From NCBI GenBank assembly GCA_030529505.1, contig JAUMWT010000017.1:1-41413 (forward strand): a stretch of DNA of 41,413 bases, read 5' to 3'. The notes beneath the pieces are model-generated. The model did no database searches, had not been told where the DNA came from, and saw only the letters and a list, made by a program, of their open reading frames with translations. Every line of letters starts with the position of its first letter. The first letter of the stretch is position 1. Shown here piece after piece: positions 29,453 to 37,432 of this stretch. Source of the DNA: Allobrachymonas sp. Its GTDB lineage: Bacteria > Pseudomonadota > Gammaproteobacteria > Burkholderiales > Burkholderiaceae_C. Position numbers and translations under genes: made by a program.

Positions 29453-30435
29453 ACGGCATGAACCCGCAAGCACCCGCACACCTGCCATCTGCGTCAACAC
29501 CAACGGCCGCCTGGCGCGTGCTGTTGGTTGACGATGAGCCCTTGGCGCGCAGCCGCCTGCGCAGCCTGCTGGCCGATATCAGCCGGCCCGCCACCGAAGT
29601 GTGCGGCGAAGCAGGCAGCGCCGCGCAAGCCATTGAGTTGCTGGAAAGCGCCCAGCCCCACATCGTGCTGCTGGACATCAACATGCCCGGCATGGATGGC
29701 ATGCAATTGGCGCAAAGACTGAAGCAGCGCCTGAGCCCGGTGGGCCGCCCGCCGCCGCAAATCGTGTTCGTGACGGCGTCGAGCGACTTTGCCCTGCAAG
29801 CCTTTGATGTGGCTGCGGCCGACTACCTGACCAAACCCGTGCGGGCCGAACGCCTGCAGCAAGCCCTGCTCAAAGCCACTGCGGCCTGGGCCATGCAGCA
29901 AGAGGCCTTGGCCGGTGCGGGAAGCGCACAGCCTGCTGTTCAGAGCACCCCCAACGGGATGATTGCCGGGCAAATGCCTGTTGCCATGAACGGGCCTGGC
30001 CAGGGCGTGTCGGGCCTGGCAGCAGCGGGTATCGGTGGTGCAGTGGCAGGCAGCGGCCTGATGCCAGGCGCAACAACGCCGCCTGCCCAGTCGCCCAGCT
30101 TGCTGATCCAAGAGCGCGGCCTGAGCCACCGCCTGGATTTGAACGATATTCTGTACGCGCGGGCCGAGCAGAAATACGTCATCCTGTACACCCGCCTGGG
30201 GCGCGAATGGGTGTGGGATGGCAGCCTGATCCAGCTCGAAGACAAATACCCCCAATTCTTCGTGCGCATCCACCGCAGCACCCTGGTGCAACGCCAACTG
30301 CTGCGCCAACTCAAGCACAGCGTGCAGGCCGATGGCAGCGAGGGCTGGCTGCTGCAAATCGAAGGCGTGACCCACTGTTTGCCCGTATCGCGCCGCCAAC
30401 TGCCCGCCGTGCGCCAGGCCATGCAGACCTTGTGA
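29449..30435 (+). CDS. LytTR family response regulator (AlgR-like)
   Basis: 328 residues. The receiver domain (about 20-140) has the acidic pair LLVDDEP, phospho-acceptor Asp in IVLLDINMPGMDGM (about residue 75), TAS (switch Thr/Ser) and TKP (Lys about 130). The C-terminal LytTR DNA-binding domain (about 220-326) includes LNDILYARAEQKYVILYT and FFVRIHRSTLVQRQLL. The linker (about 150-215) is unusually long and Gly/Ala/Pro/Met-rich. In pseudomonads AlgR controls alginate and pili; here targets are unknown. The gene follows the kinase with a four-base overlap. hemC, the usual next gene in related genomes, is absent; aceK follows. Confidence 0.88.
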   Translation: MNGMNPQAPAHLPSASTPTAAWRVLLVDDEPLARSRLRSLLADISRPATEVCGEAGSAAQAIELLESAQPHIVLLDINMPGMDGMQLAQRLKQRLSPVGRPPPQIVFVTASSDFALQAFDVAAADYLTKPVRAERLQQALLKATAAWAMQQEALAGAGSAQPAVQSTPNGMIAGQMPVAMNGPGQGVSGLAAAGIGGAVAGSGLMPGATTPPAQSPSLLIQERGLSHRLDLNDILYARAEQKYVILYTRLGREWVWDGSLIQLEDKYPQFFVRIHRSTLVQRQLLRQLKHSVQADGSEGWLLQIEGVTHCLPVSRRQLPAVRQAMQTL

Positions 30436-30664
30436 GAGCATTGAAAAAAGTATTGGCTGAGCTTGGCGTTATGAGTGTTGATTTTGTTGAGCGCGGTATT
30501 GACACGGGGCTCTTTTCTTCTAAACAGATCGCCTGAAGCTGTTTCTTGAACATGCAAACTGTGCTGCCGCCAAACGGAAAGCTGCGCGGCTGGCCCAACT
30601 TGGCCTGCATCAGCTGCTCGCATAATCAGGCGGTTTGCTGATTTGCGCGATTGGCTGGCTGCCC

Positions 30665-32533
30665 ATGTCTGCTCTCACACCCGTTTCTTTCGCTTCACAG
30701 GCCCGAGAGATTGCCCAGGCCGTGATGGATGGCTTCGATCGGCATTACCGCTTGTTTCGGGCCGAGTCGGCCCAGGCCAAGCAACGTTTCGAGTCGCAAG
30801 ACTGGCACGGCCAGCAGCGTGGCCATCGTGAGCGCATCGCCTTTTACGACCTGCGCGTGCAAGAGTGCGAAGCACAGTTGAAGCGGCAACTCGCCATCGA
30901 CAACTTGCCGATGGAGGTCTGGCGTCAGGCCAAGCAGCAGTACATCGCGCTGCTGGTCGATCATTTGCAGCCCGAGCTGGCCGAGACTTTTTTCAACTCG
31001 GTGATGACGTCCATCCTGCTGCGCCATTATTACTACAACGATTTCATCTTCGTGCGCCCGGCCATCAGTACGGAATACATCGAAATTCGCAACGGCGTGC
31101 AAACCTCGTATCGCGCCTACTACCCCAGCCCCGAAAATTTGCACGAAACCTTTGCCGCCATCGTTCAAGACTATGGCTTGCGCGTGCCCTTTGCCGATTT
31201 GCCGGGCGATATCGAGCTGGTGGTGCAGCAGCTGCGCCAGCAGGTGGACGAAAGCCGCCTGCGCGCCAACTTTCAGGTGCAGGTGCTGGCCAATCTGTTC
31301 TTTCGCAACAAGGCGGCCTATGTGGTAGGCAAGATCATCAACAGCTTTCGCGAAACGCCTTTTGCGCTGCCCCTGCTTTTCAACGACGAGGGTCAGGTGT
31401 ACATCGACACCGTCTTGCAGGGCGAGGCCGACATGCTCTCGCTCTTCAGCTTTGCGCGGGCCTACTTTCAGGTGGATATGGAAATCCCCTCGGCCTATGT
31501 GCAGTTTCTGCGCAGCCTCATGCCGCGCAAGCCGCGGGCCGAAATCTACAACGCCCTGGGCCTGGGCAAGCAGGGCAAAACGCTGTTCTTTCGCGACTTT
31601 TTATTCCACCTGCGCCACAGCACCGACAAGCTGCGCATCGCGCCGGGCATCAAGGGCATGGTGATGCTGGTGTTTGATCTGCCGTCTTTTCCTTACGTTT
31701 TCAAAATCATCAAAGACTTTTACCCACCGCAAAAAGACACCACGCGCGAGCAGATTCGCGGCAAATACCAGTTGGTGCGCCAGCACGACCGCGTGGGTCG
31801 CATGGCCGACACCATGGAATACCGCGAAGTGGCCTTTCCACTGGATCGTTTCGAGCCTGAATTGCTGCAGGAGCTGAAAACCCATGCGCCCAGCCAGATC
31901 GAGTTTTCCGATCGCAACGGCGACGGTGTAGCCGAGGTGGTGATCAAGCACCTCTACATCGAAAAGCGCATGATCCCGCTCAATATGTATTTGCAAGAGG
32001 CATTTGACATGGACCTGGATAATCCCCGCGCGCGCCAGCAGATCGAGCACGCCGTGATCGAATACGGCAACGCCATCAAAGATATGGTGGCGGCCAACAT
32101 CTTTCCAGGCGATATGTTGTGGAAGAACTTTGGCATCACCCGCTTGGGCAAGGTGGTTTTTTACGATTACGACGAGATCGAATACATCACCGACTGCAAC
32201 TTTCGCAAAGTGCCGCCGCCGCGCAATGAAGAAGACGAGTTGAGCGGCGAAATCTGGTACAGCGTAGGCCCGCACGACGTATTCCCAGAAACCTTTGGCC
32301 CCTTTCTGCTGGGCCACCCCTATGTGCGCGAAGTATTCATGCAGCACCACGCCGATTTGCTGGAGCCCGAGTTCTGGCTCACGCACAAGGCCCGCATCGA
32401 GCGCGGCGAAGTGCTTGACGTTTTTCCCTACGAGCAAAACAAGCGCTTCGGGTACAGCGCCCAAACTGCGCCAAACGCAGGTACTACTTTAGTCGCTAGC
32501 TCGGCTGATGACTTGTTTCAGGACGAGATTTGA
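30665..32533 (+). CDS. aceK: Isocitrate dehydrogenase kinase/phosphatase
   Basis: 622 residues. A bifunctional enzyme that phosphorylates isocitrate dehydrogenase to divert carbon into the glyoxylate bypass and reverses it. Family blocks are intact: the N-terminal regulatory region ([22 protein letters not shown]), the ATP-binding loop [32 protein letters not shown] (about residue 325-355), [65 protein letters not shown] (catalytic loop, about 475-515) and [12 protein letters not shown]. The ATG at 30665 gives [12 protein letters not shown]. aceA/aceB are not adjacent. The stop codon overlaps a possible TTG start of the next gene, suggesting coupling. Confidence 0.96.
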   Translation: MSALTPVSFASQAREIAQAVMDGFDRHYRLFRAESAQAKQRFESQDWHGQQRGHRERIAFYDLRVQECEAQLKRQLAIDNLPMEVWRQAKQQYIALLVDHLQPELAETFFNSVMTSILLRHYYYNDFIFVRPAISTEYIEIRNGVQTSYRAYYPSPENLHETFAAIVQDYGLRVPFADLPGDIELVVQQLRQQVDESRLRANFQVQVLANLFFRNKAAYVVGKIINSFRETPFALPLLFNDEGQVYIDTVLQGEADMLSLFSFARAYFQVDMEIPSAYVQFLRSLMPRKPRAEIYNALGLGKQGKTLFFRDFLFHLRHSTDKLRIAPGIKGMVMLVFDLPSFPYVFKIIKDFYPPQKDTTREQIRGKYQLVRQHDRVGRMADTMEYREVAFPLDRFEPELLQELKTHAPSQIEFSDRNGDGVAEVVIKHLYIEKRMIPLNMYLQEAFDMDLDNPRARQQIEHAVIEYGNAIKDMVAANIFPGDMLWKNFGITRLGKVVFYDYDEIEYITDCNFRKVPPPRNEEDELSGEIWYSVGPHDVFPETFGPFLLGHPYVREVFMQHHADLLEPEFWLTHKARIERGEVLDVFPYEQNKRFGYSAQTAPNAGTTLVASSADDLFQDEI

Positions 32534-33240
32534 GCGGAGCCGCGCCCATGCCAAGCCCAAGCACAACATCCGTAACGCCACTCATCCAGCCCGTCACAGA
32601 CTCCGCTGCGTGCCCAGCCACCTATTCAAGCGATTCTCCGGCCACTCAAGCGGCCCAACCTTGCCGTTCGCAGCCTTTGTCCCAGATTAAGCTCCAGCAG
32701 CCATCCCCAGCCGGGCAGGGCGCAGCGCTACTTGCCGCATCGCCAGCTGCTGCGGCCGCCGCCGTGAATAGGGCGGATGCCACGGATACAACCGATACAG
32801 CACGGGCGGCAGCGGCAAGCGTGGCCCCAAGCCTGCTGCCAGATACCGCCCCTTGCCCCTGTGGGCGTACTGTGCCTGCGGCCAAACGTCAGCCGCGCCC
32901 CTTGTCGTTCGGCCAATGCTGTGGCCCCTTGCTGCGGGGCGAGCAAACAGCGGCCGATGCGCAAGCCCTCATGCGATCGCGCTACAGCGCTTATGTGTTG
33001 GGCGATGTGGCCTACCTGCGCCGCAGCTGGCACCCCAGCACCTGCCCGCCAGGCCTGAGCCTGGACGACAACGTGCAATGGCTGGGCTTGAAAATCGAGC
33101 GCTACCTTCCCATCAGCGATAGCCAGGCAGAAGTCGTTTTTGTGGCGCGTTACCGCAACCAGGGCCACGCCCTCCGCTTGCACGAACACAGCCGATTTGT
33201 GCGCGAGCAGGGGCGTTGGTTGTATTTGGATGCCAAGTAA
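32530..33240 (+). CDS. YchJ family (UPF0225) protein with long N-terminal extension
   Basis: Up to 236 residues. The conserved part begins at about residue 107: CPCGR and [48 protein letters not shown] are the SEC-C zinc-binding and YchJ signatures, followed by a cystatin/NTF2-like domain ([51 protein letters not shown]). Function is unknown. Family members usually start just before CPCG; here about 105 residues of Ala/Ser/Pro/Thr/Gln-rich low complexity precede it. The start is therefore uncertain: TTG at 32530 (overlapping the aceK stop), ATG at 32548 (MPSPSTTS), or GTG codons near 32764 and 32821 closer to the conserved core. Likely cotranscribed with aceK. Confidence 0.8.
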   Translation: MSGAAPMPSPSTTSVTPLIQPVTDSAACPATYSSDSPATQAAQPCRSQPLSQIKLQQPSPAGQGAALLAASPAAAAAAVNRADATDTTDTARAAAASVAPSLLPDTAPCPCGRTVPAAKRQPRPLSFGQCCGPLLRGEQTAADAQALMRSRYSAYVLGDVAYLRRSWHPSTCPPGLSLDDNVQWLGLKIERYLPISDSQAEVVFVARYRNQGHALRLHEHSRFVREQGRWLYLDAK

Positions 33241-33277
33241 ATGCCACTCAAAGCATTTTTTATCAAAAAGGGTTGAA

Positions 33278-33502
33278 ATGGAAAAATTTTATTGGTTTTT
33301 ATATATCGCAATAATGATTTTGTTTATTTGGTGGCCGGTTATTGTTTTTGCAGTGTTGCTTTTATTGTTTGTTGCTTTTTCCGTCAAATATTTTTTCTTT
33401 AAAAGCACTCAAAAGGTGACGGTGCTGATGTTGTTGCTGCTTCTTTTGGTTTTTTCTTTCCCTGCCTTCATGACGATTTCATCTTTTTTGAACAAAAAAT
33501 AA
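33278..33502 (+). CDS. Small AT-rich-encoded membrane protein of unknown function
   Basis: 74 residues, almost entirely hydrophobic: segments at about 4-37 (FYWFLYIAIMILFIWWPVIVFAVLLLLFVAF) and 49-68 (VTVLMLLLLLLVFSFPAFM) would form two or three membrane helices, with a short Lys-containing loop (KYFFFKSTQK) and a Lys-Lys C-terminus. AAAAGGG lies 7 bases before the ATG, so translation is plausible. Base composition is far more AT-rich than the neighbours and codons such as TTT, TTA, ATA are common, which suggests recent acquisition. I do not recognise the family. It lies between the YchJ-family gene and the HAD gene on the same strand. Confidence 0.55.
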   Translation: MEKFYWFLYIAIMILFIWWPVIVFAVLLLLFVAFSVKYFFFKSTQKVTVLMLLLLLLVFSFPAFMTISSFLNKK

Positions 33503-33599
33503 CTAAAAGCAATACAAATAAAAGAGCTTTTGAAATTGAAGGTTGTTCAAAATTTTAAAAAATAGACTACTCCTTGTTTTGCCTTTGTTTTTATTTCTC

Positions 33600-34313
33600 A
33601 TGTATCAAGCTGTACTCTTTGATTGCGATGGCGTCTTGGTCGATAGCGAGCCGCTCACCATGCAGGTGCTGCGCGATTTGCTGGCTGAGCGTGGCTGGGA
33701 GATGACACTCACCGAATGCATGCGCCTGTTCGTGGGCAAGGCCACGCGCGATGAAGCCGCCTTGATCGAAGCCCGCACCGGCCAGCCATTCACGCAAGAG
33801 TGGTTGGCATATTTCTGGGCCGAGCGCGACAAGGCCCTGCGTCAGCATCTGCAAAGCGTGCCGGGCGCGGCCGAGGCAGTAGCCCATGCCCATGCTTTAA
33901 CGGCTGGGCGCATCGCCTGCGTATCGGGGGCGGATCGCGCCAAAATCCATTTGCAGTTGCAAAAAACCGGCTTGCTGCCCTGGTTTGAAGGGCGCATCTT
34001 CAGCGGGCACGAAATGCCACGCAACAAACCCGCACCCGATGTGTACCAAGCCGCCATGCGGGCCTTGCAAGTGCAGCCCGAGCACTGCCTGGTGATTGAA
34101 GACACGCCCACCGGCGTGCGTGCGGCCGTGGCAGCGGGCGCGCAAGTGATTGGCCTGTGCCTGCTCGCCAACCCCATCGTGAAGGTGGATGATTTATTGC
34201 AGGCGGGCGCCAGCCGCACCATCACCAGCATGCAAGAGATGTTGCCCTTCATCACGGCTTTTGCTTCTGCCTTTCAAAGCGGGCAGCCGCTGTGCGAGCG
34301 GCAACATATTTAA
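33600..34313 (+). CDS. HAD-IA family phosphatase (beta-phosphoglucomutase/phosphoglycolate phosphatase-like)
   Basis: 237 residues. All four HAD motifs are present: FDCDGVLVDSEP (nucleophile Asp and acid Asp, residues 7-11), CVSGADR (motif II Ser, about 104), RNKPAPDVY (motif III Lys, about 142) and VIEDTPTGVRAA (motif IV acid pair, about 165). The helical cap between residues 16 and 85 makes it subclass IA. Substrate cannot be told from sequence; small sugar phosphates are typical. The ATG at 33600 (MYQAVLFDCDG) matches the family start, although it has no good Shine-Dalgarno and the frame stays open 19 hydrophobic residues upstream into the AT-rich patch. Confidence 0.87.
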   Translation: MYQAVLFDCDGVLVDSEPLTMQVLRDLLAERGWEMTLTECMRLFVGKATRDEAALIEARTGQPFTQEWLAYFWAERDKALRQHLQSVPGAAEAVAHAHALTAGRIACVSGADRAKIHLQLQKTGLLPWFEGRIFSGHEMPRNKPAPDVYQAAMRALQVQPEHCLVIEDTPTGVRAAVAAGAQVIGLCLLANPIVKVDDLLQAGASRTITSMQEMLPFITAFASAFQSGQPLCERQHI

Positions 34314-34576
34314 AGCCAGGCGGCGAAACGTTTTGCCGCTTCATGTATTGGCTGAACAGCCGTGCGGGGGCAGTTTCGATGATGTTTCCTGCTGTGGGTG
34401 AATGCCATTTCTTGCCTGCCGCTGCGCAGATGCCGGTTGATGGACATGTGGGCGATGGCTTGGCGCACAGGGCAGGGCGCTATGCCTGATGCATGGGCAC
34501 ATGCCTTGTGCCATGAACAAAAAAGCGGCTGCGTGCAGCCGCTTTCGTGCCCACTGCCATTCATGCCGATGTTTCA
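34314..34576. other. Intergenic region holding the prfA terminator
   Basis: 263 bases between the HAD gene and the MITE-like element. The only feature I can support is the minus-strand terminator at 34519-34545. A GC-rich imperfect inverted repeat just after the HAD stop (GGCGGCGAAACGTTTTGCCGC, 34321 on) lacks a T tract. Confidence 0.5.
34519..34545 (-). terminator. Rho-independent terminator, probably originally of prfA
   Basis: Perfect 11-bp stem AAAGCGGCTGC / GCAGCCGCTTT with a two-base loop and, on the minus strand, a T run (A run at 34519-34524). It faces the minus strand and is now separated from the prfA stop codon by a 222-bp MITE-like insertion. Confidence 0.85.
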
Positions 34577-34798
34577 GAGCCTGTTCAAAGTCTTCGCATC
34601 GTGTGCCTTGCTTGGCAAAGGCAGTGGCTGCAAGGCGCAAAGCACGAAACACAGGGCACGAACGGGCCAGCCGCCCGGCGCGCGTTTGCAACGCAGCAGA
34701 TGCAGCCTTTGCAGAGCAAGCCTTCGGGCAAGGCAGCAAATGACCAGGCTCTTTGTTGCACACCTTGCCAAGACGGGCAGTCTTGGCTGAACAGGCTC
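34577..34798 (+). mobile_element. MITE-like element, family A copy 2 with TCA duplication
   Basis: A 222-bp element collinear with the minus-strand reading of 54-292 (GAGCCTGTTCAAAGTCTTCG, AAGGCGCAAAGCACGAAACA, CAGGGCACGAACGGGCCAGC). The right end is GGCTGAACAGGCTC. It is flanked on both sides by TCA (34574-34576 and 34799-34801), a TNA duplication, and the right TCA is the complement of the prfA stop codon TGA. An internal hairpin CCAAGAC/GTCTTGG lies near 34767-34785. Confidence 0.85.
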
Positions 34799-35902
34799 TC
34801 AGGCATTGATTTCCAGCTCTTTCAACTGCTCGGCTTCGCGTGCGTGGCGCAGGGCTTGCAGCACTTCGCCCAGGTCGCCTTCCATTATCTGGCCCAGCTT
34901 GTAAAGCGTGAGGTTGATGCGGTGGTCGGTCAACCGCCCTTGCGGGAAGTTGTAGGTGCGGATGCGGTCGCTGCGGTCGCCGCTGCCGATCAAGCCCTTG
35001 CGCGTGGCGGCCTCTTTGGCGGCGCGCTCGCTGCGCTCCTTTTCTTGAATGCGCGCTTGCAGCACTTGCAGAGCCTTGGCCTTGTTGCTGTGCTGGCTGC
35101 GGCCGTCCTGGCATTCGGCCACGATGCCCGTGGGCAAATGCACCACGCGCACGGCGCTGTCGGTTTTGTTGATGTGCTGGCCGCCCGCGCCGCTGGCGCG
35201 AAAGGTGTCGATGCGCAAATCCGCCGGGTTGAGCGTGATGGCTTGCGCGGGGTCGGGCTCGGGCATCACGGCCACGGTGCAGGCGCTGGTGTGCACGCGG
35301 CCTTGCGATTCGGTGGCTGGCACGCGCTGCACGCGGTGCCCGCCCGATTCGAACATGAGCGTGCCGTACACGCCCGTGTGGGTGTCGGCGCTGTCGGCCC
35401 CTTCCATGCGCAGCACGATTTCCTTGTAGCCGCCCAGCTCGGCCGGGCTGGCGCTCATGGTTTCCACGCGCCAGCCTTGCGCTTCAGCGTAGCGGGTGTA
35501 CATGCGCGCCAGGTCGCCCGCAAAGAGGGCCGATTCATCGCCGCCCGTGCCCGCTCGAATCTCTACATAGGCCGGGCGTGCGGCATCGGGGTCTTTGGGC
35601 AGCAGCAGGCGCTGCAATTCGTCTTCGAGCTTGGCAAGTTCGGTCTCCCCACTGCTGATTTCTTCCTGCGCCAGCTCGGCCATGTCGGGGTCGGCCAGCA
35701 TTTCGCGCGCATCGGCCAGATGGCTTTCCAGCTGCTGATAACGCTGCCAGCGCCCGGCGATTTGCGTCACCTCATTGTGCTCGCGCGACAGGGCCAGGAA
35801 CTTGTCCATGTCCTGCATGATGTCTTCGCGGCTGAGCAAAAAGTCCAACTCGCCCAAGCGTTCGGCATAGCGGGCGAGCTGGCTGCGGAGGAAGGGCTTC
35901 AC
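34799..35902 (-). CDS. prfA: Peptide chain release factor 1
   Basis: 367 residues. RF1 terminates translation at UAG and UAA. The catalytic GGQ is in [25 protein letters not shown] (about residue 236) and the codon-reading PAT tripeptide in [18 protein letters not shown] (about 190), which marks RF1 rather than RF2. The N-terminal helical domain and C-terminal [23 protein letters not shown] are complete. The annotated start at 35902 gives [16 protein letters not shown], as in other RF1 proteins. hemA lies upstream on the same strand, but a GYF/DUF805 gene and about 750 bases of non-coding DNA separate them; prmC/hemK is absent downstream. A MITE-like element sits exactly at the stop codon. 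Confidence 0.96.
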   Translation of the reverse strand: MKPFLRSQLARYAERLGELDFLLSREDIMQDMDKFLALSREHNEVTQIAGRWQRYQQLESHLADAREMLADPDMAELAQEEISSGETELAKLEDELQRLLLPKDPDAARPAYVEIRAGTGGDESALFAGDLARMYTRYAEAQGWRVETMSASPAELGGYKEIVLRMEGADSADTHTGVYGTLMFESGGHRVQRVPATESQGRVHTSACTVAVMPEPDPAQAITLNPADLRIDTFRASGAGGQHINKTDSAVRVVHLPTGIVAECQDGRSQHSNKAKALQVLQARIQEKERSERAAKEAATRKGLIGSGDRSDRIRTYNFPQGRLTDHRINLTLYKLGQIMEGDLGEVLQALRHAREAEQLKELEINA

Positions 35903-35958
35903 AATGGCAATATCAACTCAAATCGATGCTGAAAATCGGTTATTGGTTTTGTAGCCCT

Positions 35959-36687
35959 TTATTCAGGGTAACCGTATTCGTTGGCATCGTCATCGCCTTC
36001 CTTGATGTACCAGTAGAGCAAGAAAAAAATACCAATACCCGTAAAGGCAATCAACTGCCACCATCCGCTGCGGCCTGTGTCATGCAGGCGGCGTGCGGCC
36101 ACGGCGGTATTGGGAATGAACAGGGCCAAATTGACAATATCCGCCAGTCTTTCGATAGATGCGCTTTCTCCTCCTGTGGCGATAATCAATATCGCAAAAG
36201 GGATGCTGATCAGAATATTGAACAGAAAAAAATACCAAAACTCCGCCCGACCGGCACGCCCAGAAAAATCAAAGTATTTTTTGAAGCAGCGCTCAACGGC
36301 CTTTTTGAAGGTCATTTCTTCGCGTGGCGGCAGTTCTTCTTCGTATTCATCTTCTTCAGGCCAAGTCGATGCTTGCGGTGCAGGCGGTGGGGTAAAGCCA
36401 CCGAACTGCTGATCTGGCTGCGGCATGGGGGGCACTGGAGGCAGGCTGGCGCCGATTGACGAGGCAGAAGCGGGCAGAGGCGGCGCAGCCGGTGGCGTGG
36501 CGGGCAGGTTTTGCCACAGGCCCTTGATGCGGCTGGCTGGTACCCAGTCGGCCATGCCTTCTTTCCAGACCAGGGTGTCGGGAAAGACTTTGCCTTGGGC
36601 GACCAAGTCCATCAGTTCGGCGCTGGAGCAGGGGCCGACTTTGGTTTGGCCCACGGCATACCACCAGGTTTTTCTTGCGTTTGTCAT
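35959..36687 (-). CDS. GYF_2 and DUF805 domain membrane protein
   Basis: 242 residues. The N-terminal GYF_2-type domain (WWYAVGQTKVGPCSSAELMDLVAQGKVFPDTLVWKEGMADWVPASRIKGL, residues 6-57) is followed by a Pro/Ala/Gln-rich linker and an acidic patch (EEDEYEEELPPREE, about 108-122), then a DUF805 membrane domain (about 127-235: FKKYFDFSGRAGRAEFWYFFLFNILISIPFAILI, NLALFIPNTAVAARRLHDTGRSGWWQLIAFTGIGIFFLLYWYIKEG). GYF_2 domains are thought to bind Pro-rich peptides; DUF805 function is unknown. GGAG lies 9 bases before the ATG at 36687. It sits between hemA and prfA with only 56 bases to prfA, so it may now supply prfA transcripts. Confidence 0.88.
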   Translation of the reverse strand: MTNARKTWWYAVGQTKVGPCSSAELMDLVAQGKVFPDTLVWKEGMADWVPASRIKGLWQNLPATPPAAPPLPASASSIGASLPPVPPMPQPDQQFGGFTPPPAPQASTWPEEDEYEEELPPREEMTFKKAVERCFKKYFDFSGRAGRAEFWYFFLFNILISIPFAILIIATGGESASIERLADIVNLALFIPNTAVAARRLHDTGRSGWWQLIAFTGIGIFFLLYWYIKEGDDDANEYGYPE

Positions 36688-37432
36688 CGGGTTCTCCGAA
36701 AAATTTTTTAATCGTTGTTGAGCCAAGGGATGGCCAATCGTCAATAGCAGCAAAAAACATGCCTGTTTGGCAGGCTGGCTGGAAATAGGCGGCAAAAAAG
36801 CTCGCTCAAGCGCGATCAGATGCAGCGGCGTGCTTGCGCAGGCCCAAGTCACAGCGTGCGCTTGAGGCAGGCGGGCGATGAAGTAAGCAAGCCATACAAG
36901 CAGCAAGGGCGGCGATCAGGGCTTGCTGATTCGCTCCTTGATGAGCGTTGGATGGGCGAGTGATGGGGCAGGGGTTGAACAGACCGAGGCCGTTTTGCCC
37001 AGCCAATCACGGTTTTATTGACTGGCCGATAACAAACGCTGCCAAACACGCCACAAACCATGCGTGAAAAATGCGTTGGAAGCTTATTCCGCTATGCGAA
37101 CCCAGAGGCCCTAGATGAGTACACCGCTAGAGCCTGCTTTGCCTTGCCCCAATGCCGCTGCGTTGAGATCATCAACAGGCGCTGAAACGCCACGTAAGAA
37201 GCCGTTCAAGATCTCAGCATAAGGCGATTGGGCTAGGGAACGGGATGGGATGCAAGGCGCCCATCAAAGTACATGGCACAGTGCATAGCCCGTGCGACAT
37301 GCGCAAGAGGGTTGACAAGATTTGCAACGCCGCAGACTACCCGCTTCCATTTTCAAGCGTCCGCGAGGAGATTTTGAACAGCTTCTCAACATTTGCAGAG
37401 CAGGGCCGATTGTGGGGCAACAACGCCTCAAT
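36688..37432. other. Intergenic region between hemA and the GYF/DUF805 gene
   Basis: 745 bases on the downstream side of hemA. It contains a complete MITE-like copy (37198-37385). The remaining sequence (36688-37197) shows no recognisable gene, tRNA or terminator. It must contain the promoter of the GYF/DUF805 gene. Confidence 0.45.
37198..37385 (-). mobile_element. MITE-like element, family B long copy
   Basis: A 188-bp element, inverted relative to 24338-24498. Ends are GAAGCCGTTCAAGATCTC and GAGATTTTGAACAGCTTC. The core shares GGGATGCAAGGCGCCCATC, GACAAGATTTGCAACGCCGC and TCAAGCGTCCGCGAGGAGAT, with about 25 extra bases in the middle. The flanks are TAA (left) and TCA (right), both TNA. 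It lies 47 bases past the hemA stop codon. Confidence 0.78.

Noticed and set aside
30437-30534. Short frame after the algR-like gene as a gene
   Set aside because: It begins at a GTG inside the algR stop region and has only about 32 codons and no Shine-Dalgarno. It is reported only as a possible remnant under findings.
33543-33599. N-terminal extension of the HAD protein (MFKILKNRLLLVLPLFLFL)
   Set aside because: It resembles a membrane anchor but comes from AT-rich DNA where any frame reads hydrophobic. The family start MYQAVLFDCDG at 33600 is complete without it.
34321-34345. Terminator of the HAD phosphatase gene
   Set aside because: The inverted repeat is imperfect and not followed by T residues.
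37130-37182. A further short MITE (CTAGAGCCTG ... ATCAACAGGCGCT)
   Set aside because: The ends share only the GCCTG core and are 50 bases apart. The rest of the terminal motif does not match, so chance is likely.
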